A stretch of 64,000 nt of DNA from an uncultured Peptostreptococcaceae bacterium (GCA_947283485.1 CAMYOU010000002.1:1-64000), one strand, 5' to 3'. Positions 43,059 through 53,630 are shown, counted from the first letter of the stretch. Notes: generated from the sequence alone by a model not told the origin. A program made the numbers and translations.

Positions 43059-44150
43059 CTATTCGCAAAAGATTTTATATGCGCCATAGCCCGCCTTGTC
43101 CATGTCCTCATAGGGAATGAAGCGTAGTGCCGCGCCGTTGATGCAATAGCGCAGCCCCCCTTTCTCCGCGGGACCGTCCTCGAATACATGTCCGAGGTGT
43201 GAGTCGGAGTGCTTGGTGCGAACTTCCGTACGTGTCATGCCGAGCGTGTTGTCGATATGCTCCGTGAGTTTGTCCGTCGTAATCGGTCGAGAAAAGCTCG
43301 GCCAACCGCATCCGCTGTCGAATTTATCGCTCGAGGAAAAGAGCGGTTCCCCGGTGATCTTATCCACATAGATGCCTTTGCGATATTCGTGACTCAGCGC
43401 ACTTGTCCCTGCGCGTTCCGTTCCTGCATTGCGCATAACGTCATACGCCGTGTCGTCGAGCAGTTCACGAATCTTCTCTTCCGTCGGCATTTCATACGGT
43501 TCATCGAAAAGAGGCGTGTCGGCGAGTGCCAAATTGATATGGCAATAGCCTCCGGGGTTTTTATCGAGATAGTCTTGGTGATACGCTTCCGCTTGGACAA
43601 AATTCTTGAGCGACGCTTTCTCCACGGCAAGCGTCCCGTGTAATCGCGTTTCATAGGCGAGTATTTTTTCGATGATCTCGCGATCTTCCGCTGATGTATA
43701 GTAAATCCCCGTCCGATATTGTCTCCCGACATCGTTTCCCTGCCTGTCGACAGACGTAGGGTCGATGATCCTCATATAATGCAAGAGAATTTCCTCGAGC
43801 GATACGCGGGAACGATCGTACGATACTTTCACCGTCTCCGCATGATCCGTCTCTTTCACGGACTCGTAGTCGGTCTTCTCCGTCTTGCCGTTCGCGTAAC
43901 CTGTCTCGGTGTCATAGACTCCCGGTATTTTCTTAAAATACCCCTCGACACCCCAAAAACATCCGCCCGCCAAGTAAATCGTACGCTTGTTCTCTTCGCG
44001 CACGTCTTTTTCTTCCAGTCTTTGTGCTTTCAAGTTCTCTTCTCCTTCCCTTGTTGCTATCTCATGGTCGGATTCTGTCGATGTCTTCATGCAGCCGACC
44101 GCTACCATCATCAATCCACATAGCATCCACACGATTTTACGTCGAATCAT
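43059..44150 (-). CDS. msrAB: Lipoprotein methionine sulfoxide reductase MsrA-MsrB fusion
   Basis: A 363-residue fusion that reduces both S and R forms of methionine sulfoxide. The N-terminus is a lipoprotein signal with lipobox VAVGC (Cys20), so the enzyme should be anchored outside the membrane. MsrA (about 57-210) has catalytic Cys64 in GGCFWG. MsrB (about 225-363) has SGCGWPSF, HLGHVFEDGP and catalytic Cys336 in RYCING. The MsrB zinc CxxC pairs appear to be missing, as in some forms. AAGGAG before the ATG; single-gene unit. Confidence 0.95.
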   Translation of the reverse strand: MIRRKIVWMLCGLMMVAVGCMKTSTESDHEIATREGEENLKAQRLEEKDVREENKRTIYLAGGCFWGVEGYFKKIPGVYDTETGYANGKTEKTDYESVKETDHAETVKVSYDRSRVSLEEILLHYMRIIDPTSVDRQGNDVGRQYRTGIYYTSAEDREIIEKILAYETRLHGTLAVEKASLKNFVQAEAYHQDYLDKNPGGYCHINLALADTPLFDEPYEMPTEEKIRELLDDTAYDVMRNAGTERAGTSALSHEYRKGIYVDKITGEPLFSSSDKFDSGCGWPSFSRPITTDKLTEHIDNTLGMTRTEVRTKHSDSHLGHVFEDGPAEKGGLRYCINGAALRFIPYEDMDKAGYGAYKIFCE

Positions 44151-44211
44151 GTTTCTCACTCCTTTGCGCAGTTTCTTAATGATTGATACCACAAACGAAA
44201 GTTTTCCAAAC

Positions 44212-44246
44212 AAAAACGACACCCTCGGAGAGAGCATCGTTTTTTC
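44212..44246 (-). terminator. Terminator of the glycogen operon
   Basis: AAAAACGA...TCGTTTTTT outer stem with inner CTC/GAG pairing, 14 bases past the pgm stop on the minus strand. Confidence 0.75.
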
Positions 44247-44260
44247 TTCCTGCGTCGGAA

Positions 44261-45949
44261 TTATTTGACTGCGTCCATTTTCTTCTCGGTCGCTTCGGTG
44301 ATCAAGCGAATTTTCTCGAGTGCGTCGGCTTCGTCTTTACCGACGACGGACATATAAACTTTGATCTTCGGCTCCGTACCGGACGGGCGAATCGCATACC
44401 AGCTCCCGTCGTTGAAAAAGAATTTGAGGACATTGGATCTCGGAATGTCGCGCACGCCTTCAAGATAGTCGTCCGTTCTCTCGTGCGTGAGTTCCCCGAG
44501 ATTGACCAACGGGTTTTCTCTGAAATCGACCATCATGCGCTTGATACGTTCTTGCCCATCGAGTCCTTTGAGAACATAAGAATTGACACGTTCAAAATAA
44601 TACCCTTGGGTTTCATAGAGTTCTTCGAGAATATCCAAGAGGCTCTTGCCACGTTTCTTGTAATATGCAGCCATCTCGACGATCATAAAAGAAGCATTGA
44701 CGGCGTCTTTGTCACGCACAAAATCTCGATAGACATAGCCGATGGATTCTTCATAACCGAAGAGGAATGTCTTCTCCCCCGTGCGCTCATAATCGTTCGC
44801 AAGACCGCAGATATTCTTAAAGCCGGTGAGCGATTCTTTTGTCTCCACACCAAGTGCCGATGCGATGGACTTGCCGAGATCTCCGGTCACGATCGATTTT
44901 ACAATAACGCCGTTCTCTGGAATTTCACCGCGTTCCTTAAGCGAAGTCAAAATATAGTGAATAAGAAGCGCGCCGATTTTGTTGCCATTGAGGAAGACAT
45001 ATTCTCCGTTGCGATTTCGCACTTCAATTGCGGCGCGATCACAGTCCGGATCCGTACCAAGGATGAGCTCCGCGTCATTTTTCTCGGCAAAAGCCTCTGC
45101 AACTTTGAAACCCTTGGGATCTTCCGGGTTCGGATATCCGACGGTCGTAAAGTCCGGATCGGGGAGTTCTTGCTCGGGTACGACGAGAATGTTTTTGTAG
45201 CCTTTGCGACGGAGTACCTCGCGTACGGGGATATTTCCCGTGCCGTTAAACGGCGTATATGCGACGCGGATATCAGGGTCGACATCGTCGTGAAGCGAGA
45301 GTGCGACAATACGCGTGTAGTACTCTTCGACGAGCTCCTGCGAGATATATTCGATCATGCCGGATTGTAATCCCTTTTCAAAATCCATCCACTGAATCTC
45401 GGAGAAGTCTTTCATCTTTGCCATTTCGTCCGAGACAGCATTGGCAATGTCATCCAGAATTTGACTGCCGTCTTGTCCGTATGCCTTATATCCGTTGTAC
45501 TCTCTCGGATTGTGGCTCGCCGTCATCATGACGCCCGCAAACGCATGGAGTTTGCGAATTGCGAAGCTTACCATGGGTGTCGGCGCAATTTCTTTATAAA
45601 TGGAGACATGAATCCCGTGTGACGCGAAGATACCTGCCGAAAGCTCGGAAAATTCTTTGGAAAAATGGCGCACATCATACCCGATCACGACGCCTCTTCT
45701 CTTCGCCTCTTCCCCCGCCTTCTCAATTACACGGGCAAATGCTTCGGTCGCCAGTCCGACGGTGTATTTGTTCATACGATTGGAGCCTGCCTCAAGAATT
45801 CCCCGCAGTCCCGCGGTGCCGAATTCCAAAGACTGATGGAAGCGATCTTCGATCTCTTTCTCATCCGTGAGTGCGCGCAGCTCTTTCTTTGTGTCTTCGT
45901 CGATCCATTTACTTGATAGCCACGATTCATAATTTTTACGATAGTCCAT
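44261..45949 (-). CDS. pgcA: Alpha-phosphoglucomutase
   Basis: Interconverts glucose-1-phosphate and glucose-6-phosphate, linking glycogen to glycolysis. The 562 residues are of the PGM2-like phosphohexomutase group. FGTAGLRGILEAGSNRMN is near residue 43, catalytic phosphoserine loop MMTASHNPREYNGYK near 135, metal loop GTDPDCDRAAIEV near 295, sugar loop FGYEESIGY near 400 and phosphate loop RPSGTEPKIKVY near 520. The ATG at 45949 overlaps pulA by 14 bases and has AAGGAGG. Last gene of the glycogen operon. Confidence 0.95.
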   Translation of the reverse strand: MDYRKNYESWLSSKWIDEDTKKELRALTDEKEIEDRFHQSLEFGTAGLRGILEAGSNRMNKYTVGLATEAFARVIEKAGEEAKRRGVVIGYDVRHFSKEFSELSAGIFASHGIHVSIYKEIAPTPMVSFAIRKLHAFAGVMMTASHNPREYNGYKAYGQDGSQILDDIANAVSDEMAKMKDFSEIQWMDFEKGLQSGMIEYISQELVEEYYTRIVALSLHDDVDPDIRVAYTPFNGTGNIPVREVLRRKGYKNILVVPEQELPDPDFTTVGYPNPEDPKGFKVAEAFAEKNDAELILGTDPDCDRAAIEVRNRNGEYVFLNGNKIGALLIHYILTSLKERGEIPENGVIVKSIVTGDLGKSIASALGVETKESLTGFKNICGLANDYERTGEKTFLFGYEESIGYVYRDFVRDKDAVNASFMIVEMAAYYKKRGKSLLDILEELYETQGYYFERVNSYVLKGLDGQERIKRMMVDFRENPLVNLGELTHERTDDYLEGVRDIPRSNVLKFFFNDGSWYAIRPSGTEPKIKVYMSVVGKDEADALEKIRLITEATEKKMDAVK

Positions 45950-47801
45950 CTGTTTCCTCCTTCTTGTACTCGATGATCGCCGTATCGATGCCCTCAATCC
46001 GATATTCCGTGACGGCATCATTCCTCGCTTCCCCACGTTCATAGATGACGCGAATCTCTTTGGCGTCCTCGGGGAACAGAGCGGCGAAAGCTTCTTCATC
46101 CCATCTCACTTCATCCGTCGCGGCGTGATGGAAAATCACAAGTCCGCCGTCGTCCTCCTCAATTCGATAGAGGATGAGTCCCTCCGTGAAATGCGGTAAA
46201 AACGTAAGCCTTTTGCGAATTTCCTCCGCATCCGTCATGCCGAACACGGGATGTGCCTTGCGGATCGCGATCAAAGTTTTGAAACGCTCGGTCATTCTTC
46301 GAAATCCGTACGCGCGCGACCAGTCGATGGCGTTGAGCGAAGTGGGCGCGTTGTACGTATTGGGGTTCCATTTTTTGGTGTGATAGAACTCATTCCCCTC
46401 GTAGAGAAAGCTGCGACCGAACGAGGTAAGTAAGATCGCGAAGCCGAGTTCATAGCGTTCGATGCGCTCTTTGTCATCATGTACCGTAATCTCCAATTTG
46501 TCGCGGAGAATGAGATTGTCGTGACAGTTGATATAGTTGATGCTCTCGTCCGCCATCGAAGCGACTCCGACGTGATTCTCATCGAATGCGATGGAGCCGG
46601 CAATCCCCGTCTCGACTTCGTATTTCTTCGAAAAATCACCTTGAATAAAGCCGGGCACACTCCCGTCATTGTCACCCCGTAACGCATCTCGAAACGCATC
46701 GACAAAAATACCGATCCCCGTGTTCTGCTGTCTTCCTTTCACCATACGACGGTTTTCCGGAACCACCGAGAGTCCGCCTGTCCACGGTTCTCCGTAGAAG
46801 AGGAGATCAGGATGATCTCTCATGAGTTCTTCTTTTGCTTGTAAGAGCGCATCCGCGTCCATGAGACCCATCAGGTCAAATCGGAATCCGTCGACCGCAT
46901 ACTCTTCCACCCAGTATTTTAATGAGTGTAAGAGAAACGCACGTCCGGCTTCGGTCTCCGTGGCAAATTCATTGCCGCAACCGGAGCCGTTGGAAAACAC
47001 ATCACCCGCCTTGCGGTGATACACAAACGGTGCCAGCAAGTGGAAGTTGCAATCCTCCGATCGATAGGTGTGATTGTAGACCACATCCATAATAACGCCG
47101 AGTCCCGCTTCATGGATTGCCATGATCATACTTTTGAGTTCCGTAATGCGCGAAGAAAATTCTCGCGCGTCGAGCGCGTAGCTACCTTCCGGTACATCAT
47201 AATGACCGGGATCATAGCCCCAATTGTAGTTATCATCATCGTCAAAGCGTTTGGGATCCTCGTCTACCGTGACGAAATCGTACATCGGTAAGATCTGCAC
47301 ATGTGTAACGCCGAGATCTACAAGATGATCGAGTGCAGTCGGCATGTCTTTGTAACGCGTGCCGCGTTCGGCAAGACCGAGGTATTTCCCGCGATAACGG
47401 ACGCCGCTCGTCGGATGATAGGTGTAGTCCTTAATGTGGAGCTCCATGATGATCGGATTTTTTGTAAGATCACGCGGTCTTCGGTGCGTGCGAAAGCCTC
47501 TCGGATCGGTCTTTTTGAGATCCACGACCGCACTGCGCGTTCCGTTCATGTTCGTAAGCACGGAATAGGGATCCGTCGTTTCAAAGTCCTTGTTGCCATA
47601 GGTGTAAAAAATACCTTCGAGATCACCTGCCATTTCCGCATGCCAAAATCCATCCTCATCCTGTTGCATAGGAATGCGATCGCATTCTTCTTCCGTCCGC
47701 TCTCGATAGAGATTGAGATAGAGTTCCTCGAGTTTCGGAGCAAATACCTTAAACTTCGTGCCGTGAGGAGTATATGTGAAACCCTGATCCTCAAAATTCA
47801 T
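45936..47801 (-). CDS. pulA: Type I pullulanase, glycogen-debranching
   Basis: Cleaves alpha-1,6 branches in glycogen, pullulan or limit dextrins. The 621-residue GH13 protein has an N-terminal CBM48-like beta domain (about 5-110) and the diagnostic YNWGYDP motif near residue 192. Catalytic regions are MDVVYNHT, DGFRFDLMG (nucleophile Asp), YGEPWTGG (acid Glu) and NYINCHDN. There is no signal peptide, so it acts on internal glycogen rather than on food polysaccharide. It sits between glgA and pgm. Confidence 0.96.
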   Translation of the reverse strand: MNFEDQGFTYTPHGTKFKVFAPKLEELYLNLYRERTEEECDRIPMQQDEDGFWHAEMAGDLEGIFYTYGNKDFETTDPYSVLTNMNGTRSAVVDLKKTDPRGFRTHRRPRDLTKNPIIMELHIKDYTYHPTSGVRYRGKYLGLAERGTRYKDMPTALDHLVDLGVTHVQILPMYDFVTVDEDPKRFDDDDNYNWGYDPGHYDVPEGSYALDAREFSSRITELKSMIMAIHEAGLGVIMDVVYNHTYRSEDCNFHLLAPFVYHRKAGDVFSNGSGCGNEFATETEAGRAFLLHSLKYWVEEYAVDGFRFDLMGLMDADALLQAKEELMRDHPDLLFYGEPWTGGLSVVPENRRMVKGRQQNTGIGIFVDAFRDALRGDNDGSVPGFIQGDFSKKYEVETGIAGSIAFDENHVGVASMADESINYINCHDNLILRDKLEITVHDDKERIERYELGFAILLTSFGRSFLYEGNEFYHTKKWNPNTYNAPTSLNAIDWSRAYGFRRMTERFKTLIAIRKAHPVFGMTDAEEIRKRLTFLPHFTEGLILYRIEEDDGGLVIFHHAATDEVRWDEEAFAALFPEDAKEIRVIYERGEARNDAVTEYRIEGIDTAIIEYKKEETDGLS

Positions 47802-47819
47802 GATGGTTCTTCCTCCTCA

Positions 47820-49253
47820 TTAAGCGTCTAAAAGGCTCTTGTATAGTGCCTTGTATTTTTCCGCGCTCTTCGTCCATGAAAAATCTTTCTTCATCGCGTT
47901 GGTGACGACTTTTTCCCATTCTTTCGGTTGCTCATGGAAATAGAGTGCGCGCCGGATTGTATAGAGCATGTCGTGCGCATTGATGTTCGCAAACGTAAAG
48001 CCGTCGCCTTTTCCCGTCGAAGGCTCGTAGGACTTTACCGTGTCGCGCAGTCCGCCCGTTTCGCGTACGACTGCAGGTGTGCCGTAGCGCATTGCGATCA
48101 TCTGAGAGATGCCGCAGGGTTCCATATGAGACGGCATGAGAAAGAGATCCGCCGAGGCGTATAGACGATGTGCGACCGTTTCATCATAATAGATGAGTGA
48201 ACGAACCTTTTCGGGATATCGCCACTCAAAATAATGGAAACTGTCCTCGTATTCTCTGTCGCCCGTACCGATGAGTACAAACTGGACATTCGCCTGAATG
48301 AGTTCATCGAAGATATGCCTTACGAGCGGAATGCCTTTGTTCTCCACCAAGCGCGTAATCATCGCAATCATCGGGACCTCTTTCTCGGGCAGGCGAAGCC
48401 ATTTTTGGAGTTCTCTTTTATTCTTTTTCTTCCCCGCATAGAAGTCTTTGAGGGAATACTTCTCATAGATGTGCGGATCCGTCTCGGGATTCCATACATT
48501 GGTGTCGATTCCGTTTAAGATTCCGTGCATCTTGAAATGATAGCGATTGATAACGCCTTCGAGATGTTCGCCGTAATAGGGATAGGTGATCTCTTCAGCG
48601 TAGGACTCGGATACGGTCGTAAAGGCGTCGCTAAATGTGATCCCGCCCTTCATGAAATTCACGCAATCATAATATTTCATCGTGTCTTCATTGTAAAAAA
48701 TATCATCGAGTCCCGCGACTGTCGTGAGCAGTGATTTCGGAAAAATGCCTTGATATTTGAGATTGTGAATGGTAAAGACATTCTTCATCCCGTGATAAAA
48801 GGCGTCTCCGCGTTTGAAATCCGCTAAATATGCTCCGACGAGTGCGCAGTGCCAATCGTTCGTGTGCACGATATCCGCTTGAAAATGAATCACACGCATA
48901 AGCTCCGTGACGGCTTTAGAGAAAAAGACGAACCGTTCGCCGTCGTCTGCATACCCATAGCAGGCCTCTCGATCAAAATACTGCTTGTTGTCGAGAAAAT
49001 AGTAGGGAACACCCTCGTATTCAGCTTCAAAGATGCCGCAATATTGTCTGCGCCAATTGAGGTCGACGTGAAATTCCGCAATTTTCTTGAGTTTATCGTG
49101 AAATTTTTCCAAGACACTGCGATAAAGAGGGAGCGCCACGCGTACGTCCTCCCCCATTTTTCGAAGTTGCACCGGAAGTGACCCGGCAACGTCGGCAAGA
49201 CCGCCCGTTTTGACGAACGGTGCCGCCTCGCTTGCTACATAGAGTATCTTCAC
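47820..49253 (-). CDS. glgA: Glycogen synthase
   Basis: GT5 glycosyltransferase that extends alpha-1,4-glucan from ADP-glucose. The 477 residues start with KILYVASEAAPFVKTGGLADVAGSLP (ADP-glucose binding KTGGL). It has HTNDWHCAL near residue 125 and the C-terminal SHMEPCGISQMIAMRYGTPAVVRETGGLRDTV block with its E-x7-E-like catalytic region. The start is GTG, overlapping the glgD stop as GTGA, with AGGAGG upstream. Confidence 0.97.
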   Translation of the reverse strand: MKILYVASEAAPFVKTGGLADVAGSLPVQLRKMGEDVRVALPLYRSVLEKFHDKLKKIAEFHVDLNWRRQYCGIFEAEYEGVPYYFLDNKQYFDREACYGYADDGERFVFFSKAVTELMRVIHFQADIVHTNDWHCALVGAYLADFKRGDAFYHGMKNVFTIHNLKYQGIFPKSLLTTVAGLDDIFYNEDTMKYYDCVNFMKGGITFSDAFTTVSESYAEEITYPYYGEHLEGVINRYHFKMHGILNGIDTNVWNPETDPHIYEKYSLKDFYAGKKKNKRELQKWLRLPEKEVPMIAMITRLVENKGIPLVRHIFDELIQANVQFVLIGTGDREYEDSFHYFEWRYPEKVRSLIYYDETVAHRLYASADLFLMPSHMEPCGISQMIAMRYGTPAVVRETGGLRDTVKSYEPSTGKGDGFTFANINAHDMLYTIRRALYFHEQPKEWEKVVTNAMKKDFSWTKSAEKYKALYKSLLDA

Positions 49254-50392
49254 CCCGCGACCTCCTCTTGCATCTTATTGCGGATGACTTGACCTTTCTC
49301 GACCGTGATCGGAACCTCCGGCGTACCGATGAGGCTTGTGCCGCTCTCGACTCTGCAATACTTATCCAAAATAGCATTGATCACGACCGCATTGTCCTCG
49401 ATGACCACCTCTTGCGCCAGGATCGAGTTTTTGACGATGGCATTTTTGCCAATTTTGACACCGCGAAAAATGATGGAATTTTTGACTTCTCCTTCAATAA
49501 AACATCCGTTGGCAACCAAGGAATCGGATACATTGGAATCCTTGGTGTATTGCGTCGAAGGTTCATCTTTTGACTTCGTAAAAATGTTCCCGCCTTTATA
49601 GAATATCTCCTCATAGATATCGCGATTGAGTAACGCCATATTGGCATCGTAATAATTCTTGACATTGCGGATGATCATGGCAGTGCCGTCATAGGCATAC
49701 GAGCCTGCCTTGAGATATTTGAGAGCGGCAGAGAGGACTTGCTTGAACGAGACATAATTCCCGAGTTCCATTGCATGCTTAATAAGATCCATAAAGATAC
49801 GTTTCTTGATGAAACAGATTCCGAGCGAAAGATTGACTTCCTTTTCGGTGCCGAGATTGATACCCAGTGCTTCAATTCTCCCCTCATCGTTTAGTGTCAG
49901 GCGATCGTAACGTAAATACTTTTTCTCTTCGTCCGAGACATGCTCATAGACCATCATGCAATCAAGGTCTTGGCTCAAAAAAGATTCGTATGCGTCCGAA
50001 AGGTCGACTTTGGAGATGACCATGGGGTTCAAAAATACGAGATTCTCTTCTTTTGCATTTTCATAGAACGGCATGGAGGCATACATGTTGACGACTTCGG
50101 AATAATTGCCAAATTCATCGTTATAGGATGGCGGGAAGATGTAAAGTCCGTTCACACGACGGTTGAGTTCCCATGGACGACCGTTGCCGATGTGATCCAT
50201 GGCTGAACGGAGCATTTTACCCGCATAGAGTGCGACTTTTCTCGTTTCATGATTGACGAGTTGCGAGAGCGCAAAGTCAATAATCCGATATCTGCCGCCA
50301 AAAGGCAACATATAGAGAGGTCTATTCAGCACGAGATGCTGAAGACTGTCCTGAGAACCCGACGATGTAATGACACCGATACAGTTTTGCAT
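49250..50392 (-). CDS. glgD: ADP-glucose pyrophosphorylase subunit GlgD
   Basis: A 380-residue GlgC paralogue that in Firmicutes pairs with GlgC and raises its activity. The nucleotidyltransferase half has [19 protein letters not shown], but the GGxGTRL-type loop of active enzymes is replaced by a non-catalytic ITSSGSQDSLQHL at the N-terminus. The left-handed beta-helix half (about 280-370) has NGCFIEGEVKNSIIF. AGGAGG before the ATG. Confidence 0.95.
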   Translation of the reverse strand: MQNCIGVITSSGSQDSLQHLVLNRPLYMLPFGGRYRIIDFALSQLVNHETRKVALYAGKMLRSAMDHIGNGRPWELNRRVNGLYIFPPSYNDEFGNYSEVVNMYASMPFYENAKEENLVFLNPMVISKVDLSDAYESFLSQDLDCMMVYEHVSDEEKKYLRYDRLTLNDEGRIEALGINLGTEKEVNLSLGICFIKKRIFMDLIKHAMELGNYVSFKQVLSAALKYLKAGSYAYDGTAMIIRNVKNYYDANMALLNRDIYEEIFYKGGNIFTKSKDEPSTQYTKDSNVSDSLVANGCFIEGEVKNSIIFRGVKIGKNAIVKNSILAQEVVIEDNAVVINAILDKYCRVESGTSLIGTPEVPITVEKGQVIRNKMQEEVAG

Positions 50393-50401
50393 GACTTCCT
50401 C

Positions 50402-51538
50402 CTATTCTTTGATGATGGAATCCCGGCTGACGAGATAGACGGCGTCATCGTCAAAGCCAATCTCTTTGTTGGAATCCACAGTTAAATTCTCTAAGAGAAT
50501 TACGCGGTGTAGTTTTGCCCCTTTTTTGATGACGCAATTGCTCATGATGACGGAATCACTTACCTCCGCACCTTCTTCGACCGTTACATTGGAAAAGAGG
50601 ACGCTGTTTTTTACACTCCCCGCGATATAGCAACCTTCGTTGATCAGTGCATTTTCAACGATGCTACCGGGGTGAATATAATGCGGCGGCAAGTTCTTGC
50701 TGGCGGTAAAAATTCTCCAGCTTCGATCCTGTAATTTTAACGGGTTATCCGGATCCAAAAGATCCATATTCGCTTCCCAATAGCTGCGCACCGTTCCGAC
50801 GTCTTTCCAATATCCGTCGAAAACATAGGCATACATACGCATGCCGTCCACGAGCATCTTCGGCAGAACATTTTTTCCAAAATCATGATCGCTCGTCTCA
50901 TCCTTGTCGTCTTCAATGAGGTATTTTCGAAGAATGTCATAATTGAAGACATAGATCCCCATTGATGCCGTATTGTTCTTGGGATGCTCCGGCTTTTCTT
51001 CGAACTCCACGATTCTCTCTTCGTCATCAGTATTGACGATGCCGAAGCGATGCGCTTCTTCCATGGGTACCTCGATGACGGCGACGGTCGCCTGTGCGTC
51101 TTTCTCTCTGTGATATTTGAGGAGGACGGAATAATCCATCTTGTAGATGTGATCGGCGGATAAGACGATGACATATTCGCAATCCACGCTATCGAGATAG
51201 TCGAGGTTCTCGTAAATGGCGTTGGCGGTGCCCGTATACCATCTTCCTCCGTCTTCGGACATAAATGGCGATAGCACGCGCAATCCACCGTGGTTTCTAT
51301 CATAATCCCATGCCGAGCCGATCCCGATGTGCGTATTCAAAACATGCGGTCGATACTGGGTAAGTACACCGATGTCCAAAATGCCGGAGTTGGTGGAATT
51401 GGAAAGTGCAAAATCGATAATGCGATATTTTCCGCCGAAAGGTACGGCGGGTTTCGCTACATCCGCCGTCATGCTCTTGAGTCTGCTTCCTTGCCCGCCG
51501 GCAAGAAGCATAATCACCGCTTTGCCTTTTTTTGCCAT
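50402..51538 (-). CDS. glgC: Glucose-1-phosphate adenylyltransferase
   Basis: Makes ADP-glucose from glucose-1-phosphate and ATP, the committed step of glycogen synthesis. The 378 residues show the intact ATP loop [15 protein letters not shown] at 10-25 with [19 protein letters not shown]. The catalytic region is [12 protein letters not shown], and the sugar motif FEEKPEHP follows. A C-terminal beta-helix is present ([19 protein letters not shown]). Start at ATG 51538 with AGGAGG; six upstream codons are in the glgB end. Confidence 0.97.
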   Translation of the reverse strand: MAKKGKAVIMLLAGGQGSRLKSMTADVAKPAVPFGGKYRIIDFALSNSTNSGILDIGVLTQYRPHVLNTHIGIGSAWDYDRNHGGLRVLSPFMSEDGGRWYTGTANAIYENLDYLDSVDCEYVIVLSADHIYKMDYSVLLKYHREKDAQATVAVIEVPMEEAHRFGIVNTDDEERIVEFEEKPEHPKNNTASMGIYVFNYDILRKYLIEDDKDETSDHDFGKNVLPKMLVDGMRMYAYVFDGYWKDVGTVRSYWEANMDLLDPDNPLKLQDRSWRIFTASKNLPPHYIHPGSIVENALINEGCYIAGSVKNSVLFSNVTVEEGAEVSDSVIMSNCVIKKGAKLHRVILLENLTVDSNKEIGFDDDAVYLVSRDSIIKE

Positions 51539-51548
51539 AACGATCCTC

Positions 51549-53444
51549 CTATTCATCTTCTACAAGGCTGATATAGAGCGCAGAGAGCGGCGGAACATCT
51601 ACGCGAATGGAAAATTCTCTCCCGTGGAAAGGTTCCGCTTTGGCTTTCATGCGTTTGTTTCTCGTCGTGTGCCCGCCGAATTTGGCCTGATCCGTATTGA
51701 GTAGAACTTTATAACTTCCCTCTTTTGTCACGCCGACCGGATAGTCGGTCCTCGGGACGGGGGTGAAATTTAGGGTGACAATGAGTCTCTTGCCCTCTTT
51801 GTCAATGCGTTCGAACGAGAGCATACTCTCTTGATGATTCTCGTGTTCAATCCAATCGTACCCCTCATAAGAGGTATCCACTTCCCAGAGTCTCTTGTCC
51901 GCGACATAGAATTTATTGAGTGCCTTGACGAATGTTTTCATTGCACGGTGCATCGGATACTCCAAGAGGAAGAAATCCAGTCCTTGCCATTCGTTCCATT
52001 CAATAAATTGCCCGAACTCGCCTCCCATAAAAGTCAGTTTTTTGCCGGGGAAAGCATACATATAAGCATAGAGCAGTCGTAAGGACGCAAATTTGTCGTG
52101 ATAATACCCCGGCATCTTGTCGAGGAGGGATTTTTTGCCGTGTACAACTTCGTCATGGGAGAACGGTAAAATGTAGTTTTCCGAGAAACAATAGGTAATC
52201 GGGAACGTCAGTGCGTTTTGATGATCGCGGCGATAGATGGGATCCATCTCCATGTATTCGAGAATATCATGCATCCAACCCATGTTCCATTTGAAATTAA
52301 AGCCGAGTCCGCCGACTGAGGTCGGTGCGCTAACCAAAGGCCATGCCGTCGATTCCTCCGCGATCATGAGACTTTCCGGATATTCCGCAAAGACGACTTC
52401 GTTGAGTCTGCGCAAAAACCGAATAGCATCCAAGTTTTCCCTGCCGCCATCTTGATTGCGGATGTCTTTGCCCGTAAAGTCGAGATAGAGCATATAGGCG
52501 ACCGCATCAACGCGAAATCCGTCAATATGAAAATATTCATGGAAAAAGAGCGCGCAAGAAATCAAGAACGACTGCACTTCGCCCTTGGAATAGTCAAAAT
52601 TCCTCGTTCCCCATTGATTGTTCTGTGCCTTGAACTCATCGTCCCATTCAAAACAATTGGTGCCGTCAAAACGGGCAAGTCCATGATCATCGGCGCAAAA
52701 ATGCACCGGTACCCAGTCCATGATGACGCCGATCCCCTTTGCGTGGAACGCGTCCACGAGTGCCATGAGGTCTTCGGGCGTGCCGAATCGGCTGGTCGCC
52801 GCAAAATACCCCGTAACTTGATAGCCCCATGAGCCGTCGTACGGATATTCCGTAATCGGCATGATTTCTACATGCGTATAACCCATGTCGGAGACGTAAT
52901 CGACGAGTTCTTTGGCAAGTTCTCGATAACTGAGGAATGTTCCGTCCTCTTTCCGTTTCCAGCTGGACAGATTGACCTCGTAGATGGACATCGGGTGATT
53001 GTAGACATCAAAATTTTTGTGACGTTTGGTGTAGTTCGCATCGCTCCACTTATACTTCGGCATCTCGTAGACTTTGGAAGCGGATTTAGGGCGCAATTCC
53101 GCATGGAAAGCGAACGGATCCGCCTTGTAGCGTACTTCTTGATTGGGCGAGACAATGCGATACTTATAGCAATCGTACTCTTCCACGTCGCGCACGGCGA
53201 TCTGCCAAACGCCCGTTCCCTCAATGCGTTGCATAGGAAGATCCAGTTCGTTCCAGTCGTTAAAATCGCCAATGAGGTTCACGTAAATTGCTCTCGGCGC
53301 CCAGACGACAAAACGTGTCCAGCCGTTCTTCAGTCTGTGACAACCAAAATAACGATACGCGCGGTAGTTCGTGCCCTCGGAGAATAGATAAGCCTCCTCG
53401 CGACCTGTATCCGGGTAGTAATAGTCCTGTTCAAAGCGTTTCAT
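51549..53444 (-). CDS. glgB: 1,4-alpha-glucan branching enzyme
   Basis: Adds alpha-1,6 branches to glycogen. The 631-residue GH13 protein has a CBM48 domain (about 30-130, [23 protein letters not shown]), the [17 protein letters not shown] region and [15 protein letters not shown]. The nucleophile lies in [11 protein letters not shown] near residue 310, the acid in [10 protein letters not shown] near 361, and [12 protein letters not shown] follows. First gene of the operon glgB-glgC-glgD-glgA-pulA-pgm. AAGGAGG before the ATG. Confidence 0.97.
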   Translation of the reverse strand: MKRFEQDYYYPDTGREEAYLFSEGTNYRAYRYFGCHRLKNGWTRFVVWAPRAIYVNLIGDFNDWNELDLPMQRIEGTGVWQIAVRDVEEYDCYKYRIVSPNQEVRYKADPFAFHAELRPKSASKVYEMPKYKWSDANYTKRHKNFDVYNHPMSIYEVNLSSWKRKEDGTFLSYRELAKELVDYVSDMGYTHVEIMPITEYPYDGSWGYQVTGYFAATSRFGTPEDLMALVDAFHAKGIGVIMDWVPVHFCADDHGLARFDGTNCFEWDDEFKAQNNQWGTRNFDYSKGEVQSFLISCALFFHEYFHIDGFRVDAVAYMLYLDFTGKDIRNQDGGRENLDAIRFLRRLNEVVFAEYPESLMIAEESTAWPLVSAPTSVGGLGFNFKWNMGWMHDILEYMEMDPIYRRDHQNALTFPITYCFSENYILPFSHDEVVHGKKSLLDKMPGYYHDKFASLRLLYAYMYAFPGKKLTFMGGEFGQFIEWNEWQGLDFFLLEYPMHRAMKTFVKALNKFYVADKRLWEVDTSYEGYDWIEHENHQESMLSFERIDKEGKRLIVTLNFTPVPRTDYPVGVTKEGSYKVLLNTDQAKFGGHTTRNKRMKAKAEPFHGREFSIRVDVPPLSALYISLVEDE

Positions 53445-53515
53445 GTCGTATCCTCCTTAAAAAGTATATACCCTTTCGTTCGATTTTTAGAACCTTTTCA
53501 TCACGTTCATTTCAC

Positions 53516-53544
53516 CATAAAATCAGGTACAATACAATAGTCAA
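53516..53544 (-). promoter_or_regulatory. Candidate promoter of the glycogen operon
   Basis: Minus strand TTGACT (53544-53539), 17 bases, TTTATG (53521-53516), about 72 bases before glgB. The -35 is good and the -10 weak, consistent with a regulated promoter. A TATATA at 53465-53470 nearer the gene is an alternative -10. Confidence 0.4.
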
Positions 53545-53568
53545 TCGCTTGCTTTTTCTTTTTTCCTT

Positions 53569-53598
53569 TTGCACATTTCAAAAAAATCGTGGTATAAT
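53569..53598 (+). promoter_or_regulatory. Promoter of ald
   Basis: TTGCAC (53569-53574), 18 bases, TATAAT (53593-53598) preceded by TGG; 32 bases before the ald ATG. Same layout as the rpmB promoter. Confidence 0.8.
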
Positions 53599-53630
53599 CT
53601 TCCATATTCCAGAAGAAAAGAGGCACAACT

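Noticed and set aside
44183..45370. 395-codon open frame on the plus strand opposite pgm
   Set aside because: Lies wholly antisense to a well-supported phosphoglucomutase, has no ribosome site and no recognisable motif. Long antisense frames arise here because the real genes rarely use codons that read as stops on the other strand.
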